DNA of 42,090 bases from Desulfovibrio sp. (GTDB lineage Bacteria > Desulfobacterota > Desulfovibrionia > Desulfovibrionales > Desulfovibrionaceae): positions 1 through 42,090 of the forward strand of contig JAFQED010000049.1 of the NCBI GenBank assembly GCA_017415765.1, read 5' to 3'. Made by a program: the position numbers and the translations under genes. How positions within the stretch are numbered: position 1 is the first letter of the stretch; every line of letters starts with the position of its first letter. The notes beneath the pieces are model-generated. The model was not told the origin of the DNA and did not search any database. It saw nothing but the letters and a program-made list of their open reading frames with translations. Shown piece by piece: positions 33,967 through 42,090 of the stretch.

Positions 33967-34881
33967 CTAGCGTTTGGGCTTAGTAGGCTGTGGTTCTGGT
34001 GGGGGCAGCGGGGCATCCACATACAGCCAGAACAGCGCGCTCATTTCCAGGGGTTTGGGCTGGCCGTCCGGGCCTTTGAGGGGTGCGCCCTCTTCGGTGA
34101 CCTGGCAACACCACCATCCGGGCTGGTGCAGCACAAAGCAAAACTGTCCGTTGCTGTCTGCCCGTGCGGCCAGCTCCTGATGCCAGGGCGAAGGGACTTG
34201 CTGTTTGTCAGTATTGATCCTGTACATGCGGATGGGCGCGCCCGACAGGGGATTCCCGCTGCGTACAGCCCTTCCGCTGAAGATGGTGGGGACGGTCAGG
34301 CCAAAAGGCCGGGTCAGCGGAAGGATCTCCAAGCGTTGTCTTGTGGGGATGTTCCAACCGCGCTCAATGCCGAGAACCGGCACGGTAACCTTGGCGTATT
34401 GCTGGATAAAGCGTTGCCGCTGCTCATCCCACCAGGGGCGGGCTTCCAGGATAAAATGATGGAGACCGGCTTTCTCCAGTGCCACATTGGCTCCCCAGGC
34501 CTTTTGTTCCAGATAGCGGATCTCTTCCACATCTCCCAGCAGGTCACGCCGGTCGGGTTGCAGGACACCCTCTGCCGAGGGGGTATCGTTGTCATAGCGC
34601 AGGACGGCAAAAAGCTGGGGCATATCCATGGGTAGCCCCTGATGCTGGAAGGGGCGCATCATGGTGATGAGCACATCCACTTCCAGACTGTGCGACGCCG
34701 ATGCCGGAGAGGCCGCAGCCTCGGCAGGGGGGGCATCAATAGTCGGCTGGCTGGGAATGAGCAGGGTTACCTGCGCTGTGGCACAGGGCACAGCACAGCA
34801 GAAAAGCCATACGAAGAGGAGGGGAGTAAGCCAGCGTTTGGGGATGCCGTGACGTGCCACAAAAACTGATGAAGGCTGCAT
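33967..34881 (-). CDS. DUF4198 secreted protein
   Basis: A 304-residue protein; the start at 34881 has CAGGAG. The signal peptide runs through LTPLLFVWLFCCAVPCATAQ. The mature part resembles the DUF4198 (NikK-like) group (LEVDVLITMMRPFQHQGLPM ... GLHHFILEARPWWDEQRQRF ... VPVLGIERGWNI), proteins that are often periplasmic accessories to nickel or cobalt uptake. In the usual proteins an early His serves the metal; here no transporter gene lies next to it, so a metal role is only an inference. The C-terminus has a Pro-rich tail. Confidence 0.75.
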   Translation of the reverse strand: MQPSSVFVARHGIPKRWLTPLLFVWLFCCAVPCATAQVTLLIPSQPTIDAPPAEAAASPASASHSLEVDVLITMMRPFQHQGLPMDMPQLFAVLRYDNDTPSAEGVLQPDRRDLLGDVEEIRYLEQKAWGANVALEKAGLHHFILEARPWWDEQRQRFIQQYAKVTVPVLGIERGWNIPTRQRLEILPLTRPFGLTVPTIFSGRAVRSGNPLSGAPIRMYRINTDKQQVPSPWHQELAARADSNGQFCFVLHQPGWWCCQVTEEGAPLKGPDGQPKPLEMSALFWLYVDAPLPPPEPQPTKPKR

Positions 34882-34920
34882 GGATGCTCCTGCCTGTGGG
34901 TTACCGGCCAACGAGCATGA

Positions 34921-34949
34921 AAAATAGCAAAACTGACAAGGCTTGTCAT
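34921..34949 (-). promoter_or_regulatory. Promoter with overlapping palindrome for the DUF4198 gene
   Basis: On the minus strand ATGACA (34944-34949) and TATTTT (34921-34926) are 17 bases apart. The palindrome TGACAAG-G-CTTGTCA (34934-34948) covers the -35 box and spacer, as an operator would; metal- or stress-responsive control is possible. Confidence 0.5.
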
Positions 34950-34965
34950 CAGGGGCGTGTGGGGC

Positions 34966-34993
34966 AGAAACACAAACGAGGGCTTGCGCCCCC
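34966..34993 (-). terminator. Terminator of the gua-tat-his operon
   Basis: On the minus strand GGGGGC-GCAA-GCCCTC (34978-34993) is followed by GTTTGTGTTTCTG, 27 bases after the hisA stop. One G-U pair in the stem. Confidence 0.75.
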
Positions 34994-35019
34994 GTACCAT
35001 GCCCGTGTGCAGCGCAGTA

Positions 35020-35772
35020 TCAGGCTTCAGCCTGGGCCGCATCCTGTGCGGCTATCCAGGCATTGGCTTCCTCAAGATCCAACGTACCGGTGTACAGGGC
35101 GCGGCCACTGATGGCCCCCTGCAGATTGCTGCAACGGCTCAAAGGATAGAGTTTTTGCACATCAGCCAGGGTCGCAACGCCTCCGGCCGCGATGACTGGG
35201 ATGTGCGCACTTTCGGCCAGATGTTTCAGGGCAGGCAAATTGACCCCGCTTTGCATACCGTCGCGCTCTATATCCGTATAGATGATGAAGGCTGCGCCGT
35301 CATCGTGGAGGCGCGGCAGCACATCATCCACGCGCAAGCCCGTATCGGCCACCCAGCCACGGCTCTTGAGGCGGCCCGCCTCGGCATCCAGCGAGACGCC
35401 AACCTGGCCGGGGAAATCCCTGCAAAGTCTGGCAAAGGTGGCGGGGTCTTCCAGAGCCAGTGTGCCGATGATCAGTCGTTTGACCCCGGCTTCAAGATAG
35501 GCCCGCGCTGTCTCGGCCGTGCGGATGCCGCCCCCCAGCTGCACGGGGATATGCAGGGCATCACAGATGGCCCGGACGATCTGTCGGCTTTGGGCTGCCC
35601 CGTCAAAAGCACCGTCCAGATCCACCACATGCAGCCAGCGCGCGCCAAGCTCCTGCCAGTGCAGGGCTGCGTCCACAGGATTTTCGGCAAAAACGGTGGA
35701 TTGGTCAGCCCGCCCCTGTTTCAGCCGGACGGCCTTGCCGCCCTGTATATCAACTGCAGGAAAAATTATCAC
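35020..35772 (-). CDS. hisA: ProFAR isomerase (HisA)
   Basis: A 250-residue TIM barrel that isomerises N'-ProFAR to PRFAR in histidine synthesis. The two catalytic aspartates lie in [13 protein letters not shown] (Asp8) and [10 protein letters not shown] (near 130). [10 protein letters not shown] and [12 protein letters not shown] are the two phosphate-binding loops. Length is standard. The start overlaps the stop of the lipoprotein gene by ATGA. Last gene of the operon. Confidence 0.96.
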   Translation of the reverse strand: MIIFPAVDIQGGKAVRLKQGRADQSTVFAENPVDAALHWQELGARWLHVVDLDGAFDGAAQSRQIVRAICDALHIPVQLGGGIRTAETARAYLEAGVKRLIIGTLALEDPATFARLCRDFPGQVGVSLDAEAGRLKSRGWVADTGLRVDDVLPRLHDDGAAFIIYTDIERDGMQSGVNLPALKHLAESAHIPVIAAGGVATLADVQKLYPLSRCSNLQGAISGRALYTGTLDLEEANAWIAAQDAAQAEA

Positions 35773-36425
35773 AGGTGCATCTCCTCACGGGCCAGCTGCA
35801 TGGCTTCTTCGGCCAGTTCTTCTGCGGTGATCCAGGCACCGCGTCGCTTGAAGAAGGATCCAACGGTAAGCAGGTTCTCGGTCAGCCCCACCTGTTTTTC
35901 CTCAAAGACAGTACGCTTGAGGATGGTGCCATCCTCCACCCTGACCAGAAAAAATTCCAGCCGCACATGGGCAGCACGCACCACCCCTGCGCTGGAGCCT
36001 TCGCGCTGATGCCAGTCCAGCACCTGCGGGATAAGCAGGTATTGCGCGCCCACACTGCGTCCATAGGCCAGCCATTTGGGCAAGGCCTGCGGGCGTTCGG
36101 CCGCATGGTACGCTACCCCGTCTGTGGGCAGATCACGCCGAGGGATAAAGGTATAATTGCGCTTTGTGCCAGTCTGCAAAATATGCCGGAAGGCCCTGTC
36201 CAGCATAACAAGCTCATCCCTGGCGATGCGTCCCTGCATTTCGGGGATATGCCCGGTGATGAGCTGGCTGGTCTCGCTGGGTTGGGTGAAGGGTGCCACA
36301 GAGATCTTGTATTCTGCTGGCAGGGAGCGTGGCACATCGGCCGTACTGGCTGGGCGGCGTGTACAGGACAGTGCCAGCGCAAGGCAGAGCAGCATGAGCA
36401 GAGAAACACGCAAACGGCCTGACAT
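35769..36425 (-). CDS. Lipoprotein of unknown function between hisB and hisA
   Basis: A 218-residue protein with a lipoprotein signal (hydrophobic [10 protein letters not shown], lipobox LALSC, Cys21). The mature part ([11 protein letters not shown] ... [20 protein letters not shown] ... [20 protein letters not shown]) has the alternating pattern of envelope lipoproteins that resemble the CsgG/LpoB N-terminal fold, but I cannot assign a named family. It shares one base with the hisB stop (TGATG) and overlaps hisA by ATGA, so it is tightly built into the operon although its product is exported and has no obvious link to histidine synthesis. Confidence 0.8.
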   Translation of the reverse strand: MSGRLRVSLLMLLCLALALSCTRRPASTADVPRSLPAEYKISVAPFTQPSETSQLITGHIPEMQGRIARDELVMLDRAFRHILQTGTKRNYTFIPRRDLPTDGVAYHAAERPQALPKWLAYGRSVGAQYLLIPQVLDWHQREGSSAGVVRAAHVRLEFFLVRVEDGTILKRTVFEEKQVGLTENLLTVGSFFKRRGAWITAEELAEEAMQLAREEMHL

Positions 36426-37024
36426 CAGTCCAATCCTCCCTTGGTGCTGCGCACCCGTGTCCCCTCGATCTGTACAGCCTGACGCAGGGCAAGCCCCAGT
36501 CCCTTGGCAGCCGACTCCAGCAGGTGATGGCCGTTCTTGCCATACAGGAAGGCCACATGCAGGTTGCAGCGGGCAGAGCTGGCAAGGGCCTTGTAAAACT
36601 CACGCCAGAGGTCTTTCTCCTGCCCGGCCAGGATCGGGGGCAAAAGTTCGTCGCCGCGCCATTCCAGCCACGGCCTGCCGGACAGATCCAGCGTCACCTC
36701 GGCCAGGGCTTCATCCATAGGCACCCGGCCATAGCCCACTCTGGCAATACCAGCCTTGTCGCCCAGGGCCTGTTCCAGGGCGCGGCCCAGCACAATGCCA
36801 ATATCTTCTGCACTATGGTGGGCATCTATGTGCAAGTCCCCCTCACAGCGCAGGTGCAGATCCATTCCGGCCCAGAACATGGTCAGGGTCAGCATATGGT
36901 CAAGCAGACCAAAACCGGTTTTTATGTCGGTCGTGCCGCTGCCGTCCAGCCGCAACTCCAGGCTGATACGGGTTTCAGTACTGGTGCGGGACTGGCTGGC
37001 TTGTCGGATGGCAGTCACGTTCAT
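36425..37024 (-). CDS. hisB: Imidazoleglycerol-phosphate dehydratase
   Basis: A 199-residue single-function enzyme of histidine synthesis. The metal-binding repeats are HHSAEDIGI and [12 protein letters not shown], and [15 protein letters not shown] is also conserved. It lacks the phosphatase half found in the E. coli enzyme, as is normal outside enterobacteria. The ATG overlaps the tatC stop (ATGA). AGCGC precedes it, so translation is probably coupled. Confidence 0.96.
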   Translation of the reverse strand: MNVTAIRQASQSRTSTETRISLELRLDGSGTTDIKTGFGLLDHMLTLTMFWAGMDLHLRCEGDLHIDAHHSAEDIGIVLGRALEQALGDKAGIARVGYGRVPMDEALAEVTLDLSGRPWLEWRGDELLPPILAGQEKDLWREFYKALASSARCNLHVAFLYGKNGHHLLESAAKGLGLALRQAVQIEGTRVRSTKGGLD

Positions 37025-38145
37025 GCGCTCTCCGTAGATTGGGCCTTGTCTTCCTCTGCCGTTGCAGGGGCTTTTTTCTTGCGACCAAAAAGAGCTGCCA
37101 CACCGATACTCAACTCATACAGGATGAGCATTGGCCCGGCCATCAGCATTTGTGAAACCACATCAGGCGGAGTAAGGATGGCGGCCACGATAAAGATGAC
37201 AAGGATGGCGTAGCGGCGTACCCGCCGCATGAGCGGGGCCGAGATGATCCCCAGCCGCGAGAGAAAAAGCGAGAAGAGCGGCATCTCGAAAATCAGGCCA
37301 AAGGCTATCAGCAGTTTGAGCACAAAGCCCAGATAATCGCTGATTTTTGGCATGACCACGATTTCTTGTGTGGCAAAGCTCACAAAGAAGTTAAAAGCGT
37401 AGGGGAAGACGATGAAATAACAGAACGCCCCACCACCGATGAAAAAGATGGCCGAAAGTATGGCAATGGGGATGATGTGGCGTTTTTCCTCCTCATACAG
37501 CCCGGGCGCAATAAAGGACCATATCTGGTAAAAGATATAGGGGCTGGCCGCAAAGACACCGGCCACAAAGGCGATATACATGCGGGTAAAGAAGGCTTCG
37601 GGCAGGCTGAGGTACTGGGCGTGTGAGCCTTCCGGCAGGGCTGCCAGCAGCGGGGCCACGAGAATATCAAAAAGATATTCCACGCCCCCCCAGCAGGCCA
37701 GAAAGCCCAGCCCGATGGCAATGCAGCAACGCACCAGCCGCACCCGCAACTCATTGAGGTGATCCATCAGGCTCATACTGGCCGGGGCTGTGGCATCCTC
37801 AACGTCTTCCGCACTGCCCGCTTCTGGCAGAGTCCCTGCCGATGTTGCGGGCAGATCTGTATCCGCATTGGCAGTGCCATCCCCGGACGGCGGGATGGTA
37901 TCCGCGTCCTGGTCGGGTCGCCACTCCGGCCCGCTGAAGCCAAAGGCAGCAAATTCGTCCGCCGTTGCGTCTGGGGCCTGCATGTCCACGCTGTCGGTCT
38001 GTTCTGCGGGGCGATCGGCAGAAGCAGCTTCTGCAGATGCTGCGATGACCTCCTGCTCCCCCCCCTCAGCTACAGTAGCGGGCAGGGCGTCAGGCAAACT
38101 GGCAGACTGGGCTTCGGGGCTGCGCGTTGCTTCGGGCGTACTCAT
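37021..38145 (-). CDS. tatC: Sec-independent translocase TatC with a long acidic N-terminal extension
   Basis: A 374-residue inner-membrane protein. The TatC core begins only at about residue 124 ([14 protein letters not shown]) and has six membrane helices, with [20 protein letters not shown] and [14 protein letters not shown] as conserved parts. TatC recognises twin-arginine signal peptides. The first 123 residues are acidic, Ala/Pro-rich and have no membrane helix; the usual start would be about codon 124. The upstream ATG is kept because it overlaps the tatB stop by ATGA and has AAGGG before it. A start at 37776 is the alternative. Confidence 0.92.
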   Translation of the reverse strand: MSTPEATRSPEAQSASLPDALPATVAEGGEQEVIAASAEAASADRPAEQTDSVDMQAPDATADEFAAFGFSGPEWRPDQDADTIPPSGDGTANADTDLPATSAGTLPEAGSAEDVEDATAPASMSLMDHLNELRVRLVRCCIAIGLGFLACWGGVEYLFDILVAPLLAALPEGSHAQYLSLPEAFFTRMYIAFVAGVFAASPYIFYQIWSFIAPGLYEEEKRHIIPIAILSAIFFIGGGAFCYFIVFPYAFNFFVSFATQEIVVMPKISDYLGFVLKLLIAFGLIFEMPLFSLFLSRLGIISAPLMRRVRRYAILVIFIVAAILTPPDVVSQMLMAGPMLILYELSIGVAALFGRKKKAPATAEEDKAQSTESA

Positions 38146-38660
38146 GCGTTCTGGCCCTTATTGGCCCCACCGTCCACAGTACCGCTGGCGGCTGCTGTTT
38201 GCTGTTCGAGGGTTTGGGCAGCAACAGGGCTGGCAGCAGCTCCGGCTGTGGCGGCTTCGGCCTCGGCCCGGCTTTTGGCAAGGGCGTCAGCCAGGGGGCT
38301 GCCTTCTGGCGGCTGGACGGTCTTGTTCCCCCTGCTGGCGGCCAGGGCTGCCGCATCTTCGCGCGCTTCTGCCTCGGCCTCTGCCTGGGCAGCGTCCAGC
38401 CGTTCTTGCCGGGCAGCACGAGCGGCCTCAGCGGCTTCGGCTGCCTTACTGGCCCTGTCCTTGACCTTCTGGCGGCGTTCAGCCTCTTCCTCCTGCGCAG
38501 CCTCCGCATTGAGAGTACGCTGGAAGTCTGTGGAAACCCGCCTGAACTCCCCCATAGCCTTACCCAGGGAGCGCGATACACTGGCGAGGCTTTTTGGCCC
38601 CAGCACTATCAACGCCACCACAAGGATGACCAGTAGCTCTGTGCTGCCTATGCCGAACAT
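38142..38660 (-). CDS. tatB: Sec-independent translocase TatB/TatA-like subunit
   Basis: A 172-residue protein: N-terminal membrane helix and hinge MFGIGSTELLVILVVALIVL-GPKSL, then an amphipathic helix (ASVSRSLGKAMGEFRRVSTD) and a long Ala/Glu-rich tail. The polar residue near the start and the length favour TatB over TatA. It pairs with TatC next to it to form the receptor for folded proteins with twin-arginine signals, such as the metalloenzymes of sulfate reducers. No separate tatA is in the window. Confidence 0.9.
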   Translation of the reverse strand: MFGIGSTELLVILVVALIVLGPKSLASVSRSLGKAMGEFRRVSTDFQRTLNAEAAQEEEAERRQKVKDRASKAAEAAEAARAARQERLDAAQAEAEAEAREDAAALAASRGNKTVQPPEGSPLADALAKSRAEAEAATAGAAASPVAAQTLEQQTAAASGTVDGGANKGQNA

Positions 38661-38669
38661 GGTTCTTTT

Positions 38670-40214
38670 CTACTCCCATTCAATGGTGCTGGGCGGCTTG
38701 GAGGAAACATCATAGACCACCCGATTGACACCCTTGACTTCGTTGATGATACGGCCCGACATGCGGGCAATAAGTTCTGCCGGCAGGCGCGACCAGTCGG
38801 CGGTCATGGCATCCACGCTGTCCACCACCCGCAGGGCAATGACATTCTCGTAGGTGCGGCCATCGCCCATGACGCCAACGGTCTTCAGCGGCAGCAGCAC
38901 GGCAAAGCCCTGCCAGACCTTGCGATACCAGCCGGATTCACGCAATTCTTCCTGCACGATCTTGTCGGCCTGACGCAGGATGTGCAGCCGTTCTTCATTG
39001 ACCTCACCCAGTACCCGGATGGCGAGGCCCGGCCCGGGGAAGGGATGCCGCCAGACTATGGAATCCGGCATACCCAGCTCGGCAGCCACCTTGCGGACTT
39101 CATCCTTGAAAAGCTCCCGCAGCGGCTCGATGAGCTTGAGCTTCATGGTTTCCGGCAGCCCCCCCACGTTGTGGTGGCTCTTGATAACGGCACTCGGCCC
39201 CTTGTGCGAGATGGATTCGATGACATCGGGATACAGAGTACCCTGCGCCAAAAAGTCCACCTTGGGCAGTTTTTTGGCTTCTTCGTCAAAAATCTCAATG
39301 AAGGTATGGCCGATGATCTTGCGCTTCTTTTCCGGGTCTTCCACGCCCTTGAGGCGGGAGAGGAAGCGATCCTGCGCCTGGACAAAGTTGAGGTTCAGGT
39401 CAAAATGTTCACGCAGGAAGCTGACCACCTGCTCGCCTTCGCCCATACGCAAAAGCCCGTTGTCCACAAAGATGCAGTGCAGACGCTTGCCAATGGCGCG
39501 GTGCAGCAGCACGGCCACCACAGTGGAATCGATACCGCCGGAAAGCGCGCAGACCACATGACTGTCGCCAGCCTGTTCGGCCATTTCCTTCACCACGCGA
39601 TCCACAAAGGAGGACATGGTCCAGTCCGGCATGATGTGCGCCACCTTGAAGAGGAAGTTGCGCAGGATCTGCACACCATCCACACTGTGGTGTACTTCGG
39701 GATGGAATTGCACGGCGTAGATGCGGCGGGCTTCATCGGCCATGGCGGCCACGTCCAGTGTGCTGGTGCGGCCCACCACGGCAAAGCCGGGCGGCGGCGT
39801 CAGCACCTTGTCGCCGTGGCTCATCCAGACACGCGAGGGCGTGGCCATGTCCAGCCCGTCCCAGAGGGGGCAAGGTGCGTTGAGGCGCAGTTCTGCCGGG
39901 CCGTATTCGCGGGTAAGGGACTGGGCCAGCTCCCCGCCCAGATCCTGGGCCAGCAGCTGCATACCGTAGCAAATGCCCAGCACCGGCACGCCCAGCTCCA
40001 GAAAACCCTTGTCCAGTGCAGGGGCATCGGCCTCACCCACGCTGGCCGGGCCACCGGACAGGATGATGGCCGAAGGCTGCAGGGCTGCAACTTCGGCGGC
40101 AGTGGTCACGCAGGAGCGGATTTCTGAATAGACCCCGGCTTCACGCACACGGCGGGCAATAAGCTGGGTGACCTGGGAGCCGTAATCAATGATGATGACC
40201 TTGCTGTGTGCCAT
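38670..40214 (-). CDS. guaA: GMP synthase (glutamine-hydrolysing)
   Basis: A 514-residue enzyme converting XMP to GMP. The class I glutaminase domain is N-terminal with the catalytic Cys in [11 protein letters not shown] and His/Glu in VQFHPEVHH. The ATP pyrophosphatase domain has [11 protein letters not shown], and the dimerisation domain ends KPPSTIEWE. Length is standard. Starts 12 bases after the guaB stop, with GAGGA before the ATG. Confidence 0.98.
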   Translation of the reverse strand: MAHSKVIIIDYGSQVTQLIARRVREAGVYSEIRSCVTTAAEVAALQPSAIILSGGPASVGEADAPALDKGFLELGVPVLGICYGMQLLAQDLGGELAQSLTREYGPAELRLNAPCPLWDGLDMATPSRVWMSHGDKVLTPPPGFAVVGRTSTLDVAAMADEARRIYAVQFHPEVHHSVDGVQILRNFLFKVAHIMPDWTMSSFVDRVVKEMAEQAGDSHVVCALSGGIDSTVVAVLLHRAIGKRLHCIFVDNGLLRMGEGEQVVSFLREHFDLNLNFVQAQDRFLSRLKGVEDPEKKRKIIGHTFIEIFDEEAKKLPKVDFLAQGTLYPDVIESISHKGPSAVIKSHHNVGGLPETMKLKLIEPLRELFKDEVRKVAAELGMPDSIVWRHPFPGPGLAIRVLGEVNEERLHILRQADKIVQEELRESGWYRKVWQGFAVLLPLKTVGVMGDGRTYENVIALRVVDSVDAMTADWSRLPAELIARMSGRIINEVKGVNRVVYDVSSKPPSTIEWE

Positions 40215-40226
40215 GCTGTCCTCGGC

Positions 40227-41684
40227 CTAGTTCTCAAGACGGTAGTTGGGGGCTTCCTTGGTGATGACCACATCGTGGACATGGCTTTCACGCAGACCAG
40301 CAGCCGAAATTTCGCAGAAGGTAGTATTGCTGAAGAGCTGTTGCAGATTTCGTGCACCCACATAGCCCATGCCGGAGCGCAAGCCGCCCATCAACTGGTA
40401 CACGGCATCCATGACCGGGCCACGATAGGGCACACGGCCCACGATGCCTTCCGGCACAAGTTTCTTGCTCTTTTCCTGGAAGTAGCGGTCAGAGCTGCCG
40501 TCCTTCATGGCATCAATGGAACCCATGCCCCGGTAGATCTTGTAGGTGCGGCCCTGATACAGGATGGTTTCGCCCGGGCTTTCCTCTGTACCGGCAAAGA
40601 GCGAGCCTATCATCACCGAATGTGCGCCCACCACCAGAGCCTTGACGATGTCACCGGAGAACTTGATACCGCCATCGGCAATGCAGCAGCGGTCCATCTC
40701 GCGCGCGGCACGGCTGCCGTCCATGACGGCAGTCACCTGCGGCACACCCACGCCGGCCACGATGCGGGTAGTGCAGATGGAGCCAGGCCCAATGCCGACC
40801 TTGACGCAGTCTGCCCCGGCCTCAAGGATGGCGCGTGCCCCCTCGTAGGTGGCCACATTGCCCGCTATGAGCTGGCAGTTGGGAAAGCTGCCCTTGACCA
40901 TGCGGATGGCGTTGAGCACATTGACAGAATGGCCGTGGGCCGAATCCAGCACCAGCACATCCGCCCCGGCCTCCAGCAACTGACCGGCGCGCATTTCGCA
41001 GTCCTTGCCGATGCCGATGGCCGCGCCCACGCGCAGACGGCCCTTGTCGTCCTTGCAGGCGTTGGGGTACTTTTGCACCTTGTCAATGTCTTTCATGGTG
41101 ATGAGGCCGCGCAGCCGCTTGCTTTCATCCACCACCAAAAGTTTTTCGATGCGGTGTTCGTGCAGATGCTGTTTGGCCTCGTCCAGCGAAATGCCCAGCG
41201 GCACGGTGATCAGCCTGTCACTGGTCATGACATCGGCCACGCGCACGGATTTGCCGTCTTCCACAAAGCGTACATCGCGGTTGGTGAGGATGCCCACAAG
41301 GCGGTCGCCCTCCACCACCGGCAAGCCAGACACCCGGAAGGTAGCCATCAGCTCCAGGGCCTCTGCCACCGAGTTGCCGGGCGCGATGGTCACGGGGTCA
41401 AGGATCATGCCACTTTCGCTTTTCTTGACCCGCTCCACCTCAAGCCGCTGGTTTTCGATGGGCATATTCTTGTGGATGATGCCAATGCCACCCATCCGCG
41501 CCATGGAAATAGCCATGGCTGATTCTGTCACCGTATCCATGGCTGCGGAAAGCAAGGGGATGCCCAGCGGGATGGAGGGGGTGAGCCAGGTGGTGATGTC
41601 CACGGCGTCGGGCGTGATGTCCGAGTAGCCGGGGATCAACAGGATGTCATCGAATGTCAGTGCCTTACCGCGATTGGTGAACAT
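40227..41684 (-). CDS. guaB: IMP dehydrogenase
   Basis: A 485-residue enzyme oxidising IMP to XMP with NAD. The catalytic loop is [19 protein letters not shown] (Cys near residue 305). Two CBS domains (about 95-205, for example [20 protein letters not shown] and [20 protein letters not shown]) are inserted in the barrel and could bind adenine or guanine nucleotides. It heads a seven-gene operon and is preceded by a strong promoter. GAGGGAG lies before the ATG. Confidence 0.98.
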   Translation of the reverse strand: MFTNRGKALTFDDILLIPGYSDITPDAVDITTWLTPSIPLGIPLLSAAMDTVTESAMAISMARMGGIGIIHKNMPIENQRLEVERVKKSESGMILDPVTIAPGNSVAEALELMATFRVSGLPVVEGDRLVGILTNRDVRFVEDGKSVRVADVMTSDRLITVPLGISLDEAKQHLHEHRIEKLLVVDESKRLRGLITMKDIDKVQKYPNACKDDKGRLRVGAAIGIGKDCEMRAGQLLEAGADVLVLDSAHGHSVNVLNAIRMVKGSFPNCQLIAGNVATYEGARAILEAGADCVKVGIGPGSICTTRIVAGVGVPQVTAVMDGSRAAREMDRCCIADGGIKFSGDIVKALVVGAHSVMIGSLFAGTEESPGETILYQGRTYKIYRGMGSIDAMKDGSSDRYFQEKSKKLVPEGIVGRVPYRGPVMDAVYQLMGGLRSGMGYVGARNLQQLFSNTTFCEISAAGLRESHVHDVVITKEAPNYRLEN

Positions 41685-41731
41685 GGCTCCCTCGTAATTT
41701 GCTGAAATAATTGCAATAATTATATCCCATT

Positions 41732-41760
41732 ATCCTAGCCGCTTGCGCCTTTCCTGTCAA
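41732..41760 (-). promoter_or_regulatory. Promoter of the gua-tat-his operon
   Basis: On the minus strand a perfect TTGACA (41755-41760) and TAGGAT (41732-41737) are 17 bases apart, about 47 bases before the guaB start. The leader is AT-rich. Confidence 0.7.
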
Positions 41761-41885
41761 TGTCACATCTGCCGAAAGCAGGGCAGACGCAACGCCCAAA
41801 TGATACTGCCATAATGCCCTGTATGATATGGCCGATCCGGCAGGGCAAAGGCATACAATAGGATTACCATGTACACACAAACAGG

Positions 41886-41957
41886 CAGGGCGTCCCCCGA
41901 AGGGAACGCCCTGTTTGGGTGACGGTGGCAGAGGTCCGAAGTGCCACCGTCGTTTTT
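41886..41957 (-). terminator. Two adjacent hairpins between the barrel gene and the guaB promoter
   Basis: Hairpin 1: CAGGGCGT (41886-41893) with ACGCCCTG (41906-41913), tipped by a TTCG-type loop on the minus strand and followed there by CCTGTTTGTG. Hairpin 2: GACGGTGGCA (41921-41930) with TGCCACCGTC (41942-41951), a perfect 10-bp stem followed on the plus strand by GTTTTTAG. Together they should stop transcription of the gene ending at 41972 before it reaches guaB. Confidence 0.75.
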
Positions 41958-41971
41958 AGACCCTGACGGGC

Positions 41972-42090
41972 CTAAAACTCGTAGCGCAGGGTGCCGAACA
42001 CGCCGTGGGCGGTGCTTTGTGCGCCCATTTGCAGGTTGTAGTTGACGCCCAGCTTCACGTTGTCGTTGCCAAACTCAAGCCCGGCCTGAC
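41972..42090 (-). CDS. C-terminal end of an outer-membrane beta-barrel protein (autotransporter-like)
   Basis: On the minus strand 38 codons run from the window edge to TAG: ...AGLEFGNDNVKLGVNYNLQM... and end in TLRYEF. The alternating polar/hydrophobic strands and the terminal phenylalanine are the hallmark of the last strands of autotransporter beta domains, where the final residue signals for BAM-mediated insertion. The rest of the gene lies outside. A plain porin-type barrel is the alternative. Confidence 0.75.
   Translation of the reverse strand, partial: QAGLEFGNDNVKLGVNYNLQMGAQSTAHGVFGTLRYEF

Overview
The window looks like chromosome of a Desulfovibrio-type bacterium (Desulfovibrionaceae). 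The reasons are the GC-rich coding bias, an F1Fo ATP synthase operon that opens with two b-type subunits and lacks the a and c genes, and a citrate synthase of the Re-face (isopropylmalate-synthase-like) type beside isocitrate dehydrogenase and an aconitase-family hydratase. The family assignment is inference; no rRNA or other taxonomic marker is present.

Layout. 1-4119: 5' part of mtnA (minus), a cupin/HTH regulator with its acyl-CoA synthetase, and the membrane protease sppA. 4120-6761: a non-coding stretch with phased 11-bp repeats, tRNA-Leu(UAA), and a minus-strand operon of a YajG-like lipoprotein, a secreted TPR protein and a small unknown protein. 6902-8176: serS. 8216-10704: an AT-rich island of about 2.4 kb (Sel1-repeat protein, two small membrane proteins, secreted BON protein, XRE regulator), bracketed by direct copies of one terminator. 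10722-12374: ogt and an Fsr-like transporter. 12459-20274: a minus-strand series in the order Re-citrate synthase with an extra sensor-like C-terminal domain, isocitrate dehydrogenase, aconitase-like hydratase, L-serine dehydratase and a DUF169 protein. 20412-20731: the remains of a Phd/PIN toxin-antitoxin pair. 20950-23742: M24 peptidase, AroL-type shikimate kinase and a two-domain glycosyltransferase. 23838-29949: the ATP synthase operon. 30054-31859: lepA. 31860-32412: a gene-poor stretch and a small XRE regulator. 32488-34881: thioesterase, Tim44-like protein and DUF4198 protein (minus). 35020-41760: a compact minus-strand operon guaB-guaA-tatB-tatC-hisB-lipoprotein-hisA, most junctions overlapping. 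41972-42090: the end of an outer-membrane beta-barrel (autotransporter-like) gene.

How the genes work together. Citrate synthase, aconitase and isocitrate dehydrogenase form the oxidative half-pathway from oxaloacetate and acetyl-CoA to 2-oxoglutarate, which in such anaerobes mainly supplies glutamate; serine dehydratase adds pyruvate. The dehydrogenase lacks the residues that fix NADP specificity in E. coli Icd, and the citrate synthase carries a PDC/Cache-like domain with two vicinal cysteine pairs. These are the most unusual protein-level observations here. The most unusual DNA-level ones are the island bracketed by duplicated terminators, the phased repeats before tRNA-Leu, and operator-like palindromes placed over promoters. 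All calls come from reading the sequence; no database search was run.
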